A DNA stretch of 63,204 bases, taken from positions 130,175 to 193,378 of the forward strand of contig NZ_DLHL01000027.1 of the NCBI RefSeq assembly GCF_002483225.1, written 5' to 3'. Shown one piece after another: positions 62,777 to 63,204 of the stretch. The stretch comes from Gemmatimonas sp. UBA7669 (lineage in GTDB: Bacteria; Gemmatimonadota; Gemmatimonadetes; Gemmatimonadales; Gemmatimonadaceae). Under the pieces are notes generated by a model. That model was not told the DNA's origin. It saw only the letters and a list, made by a program, of their open reading frames with translations, and searched no databases. Position 1 is the first letter of the stretch; the number at the start of each line of letters is the position of its first letter. Made by a program: the position numbers and the translations under genes.

Positions 62777-63204
62777 CACAAAGCAGTGGATGGCGAAACC
62801 GCAGTTCACCCAACCCGCACTTCACACCCCCGTTGACTTTCCCCCGTCCCTTCGCCATTCTCCCCGACCCGCCAAACGCGCCGCGGTTGTGACGTTGCTC
62901 AGCGACGTTCGAATCGTGTGAGATGCGCCGGCAGGGGACCCGCAATGCGGGTCGTCGTTCAGGTGAGGCATCCCATCGTGGAATTCCCTGAATGCGCGCG
63001 GAGGGCACGCGCCGGCACGGTTCAATCCGCTGCCGTTTCGATCACGAAAAAGATCGAAAAAAGCGAGCTCGACCGCTTGACTGCGAAAGCAGAAAAGGTT
63101 ATTAGTTAGATCTGCCGCCGAAACGGTGGCCAACACAAAGAGATGTAACTTGCGTAGCTGCTTGCAGTTACGCGCAGGACGGAGCCCTCGGGCTCACCGC
63201 TGTT
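62777..63204. other. Right edge, no convincing gene
   Basis: A 63-codon frame (62918-63109, plus) ends in a basic and charged segment, ITKKIEKSELDRLTAKAEKV, but has no ribosome binding site and no recognised homology. Small hairpins are seen: GACCCGC-AAT-GCGGGTC at 62937-62953, GCGTAGCTGC with GCAGTTACGC at 63152-63173, and GAGCCC/GGGCTC near the end. Base composition is less GC-rich around 63030-63150. It could hold a promoter region or small RNA for a gene beyond the window. Confidence 0.35.

Noticed and set aside
62918..63109. 63-codon frame at the right edge as a gene
   Set aside because: No ribosome binding site and no recognised domain; kept only as a note in the gene-poor region.

Overview
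The window is high-GC DNA, packed with genes on both strands, from a two-membrane (diderm) bacterium. It holds two TonB-dependent receptors, a LolA-like carrier, several lipoproteins and a BamA-like barrel protein. The combination of TonB plug-only proteins with repeated carboxypeptidase-regulatory domains, a sorting-like PNPF/FlgD-type C-terminal domain, a DUF4105 protein and a GWxTD-like secreted protein fits the phylum Gemmatimonadota. That assignment comes from gene content, not from a search. No insertion sequence, prophage or CRISPR array is visible, and the window looks like ordinary chromosome.

Layout. (1) 219-3061: a secreted unknown protein and, divergent from it, a Uma2-family nuclease. 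(2) 3112-14012, plus strand: a tightly packed run of rimO, hemL, a SpoIID/LytB protein, a Gfo/Idh/MocA oxidoreductase, a DUF4105 membrane protein, then hyuA, a uracil-DNA-glycosylase-like gene and hyuB. (3) 13996-15658, minus strand: an MBL-fold hydrolase and a Crp-type regulator. (4) 15756-20523, plus strand: prfA, prmC, ylbF-like, tmk and a carboxyl-terminal protease. (5) 34721-20812, minus strand: rsfS, a large protease/propeller/barrel outer-membrane protein, a SPOR lipoprotein, a second SPOR protein, smc, a secreted FlgD-like protein, an RNase Z-like hydrolase, a DAHP synthase and a LolA-like protein, mostly with tiny gaps or overlaps. (6) 37255-34957, minus strand: rpsF, rpsR, a DUF2232 membrane protein and rplI, closed by a clear intrinsic terminator. 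(7) 37485-43832: an SRAP protein, a DUF3108 protein, ychF, a four-helix-bundle protein, an M28 peptidase and a BNR-like lipoprotein. (8) 43898-48459, plus strand: a second M28 peptidase and two tandem paralogous plug-only proteins. (9) 50946-48479, minus strand: prs, rplY and pth. (10) 51232-60560: a large TonB receptor, tRNA-Gln, a DUF1003 protein, a ROK sugar kinase, a GHL10 lipoprotein, an MHS-type transporter, a P-loop ATPase and a thioesterase. (11) 60576-63204: a ZnuD-like TonB receptor with a well-formed promoter carrying a DtxR/MntR-type palindrome, then about 600 bases without a convincing gene.

Most genes serve the core cell: translation and release-factor maturation, ribosome assembly and silencing, chromosome condensation, nucleotide, heme and aromatic precursor supply. 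Set among them are envelope genes of less certain role. Three points stand out beyond annotation: a dispersed family of near-perfect palindromes of about 75-85 bp centred on TGATCA (three copies), the plug-only secreted pair, and the metal-box promoter that seems to give a leaderless receptor mRNA.
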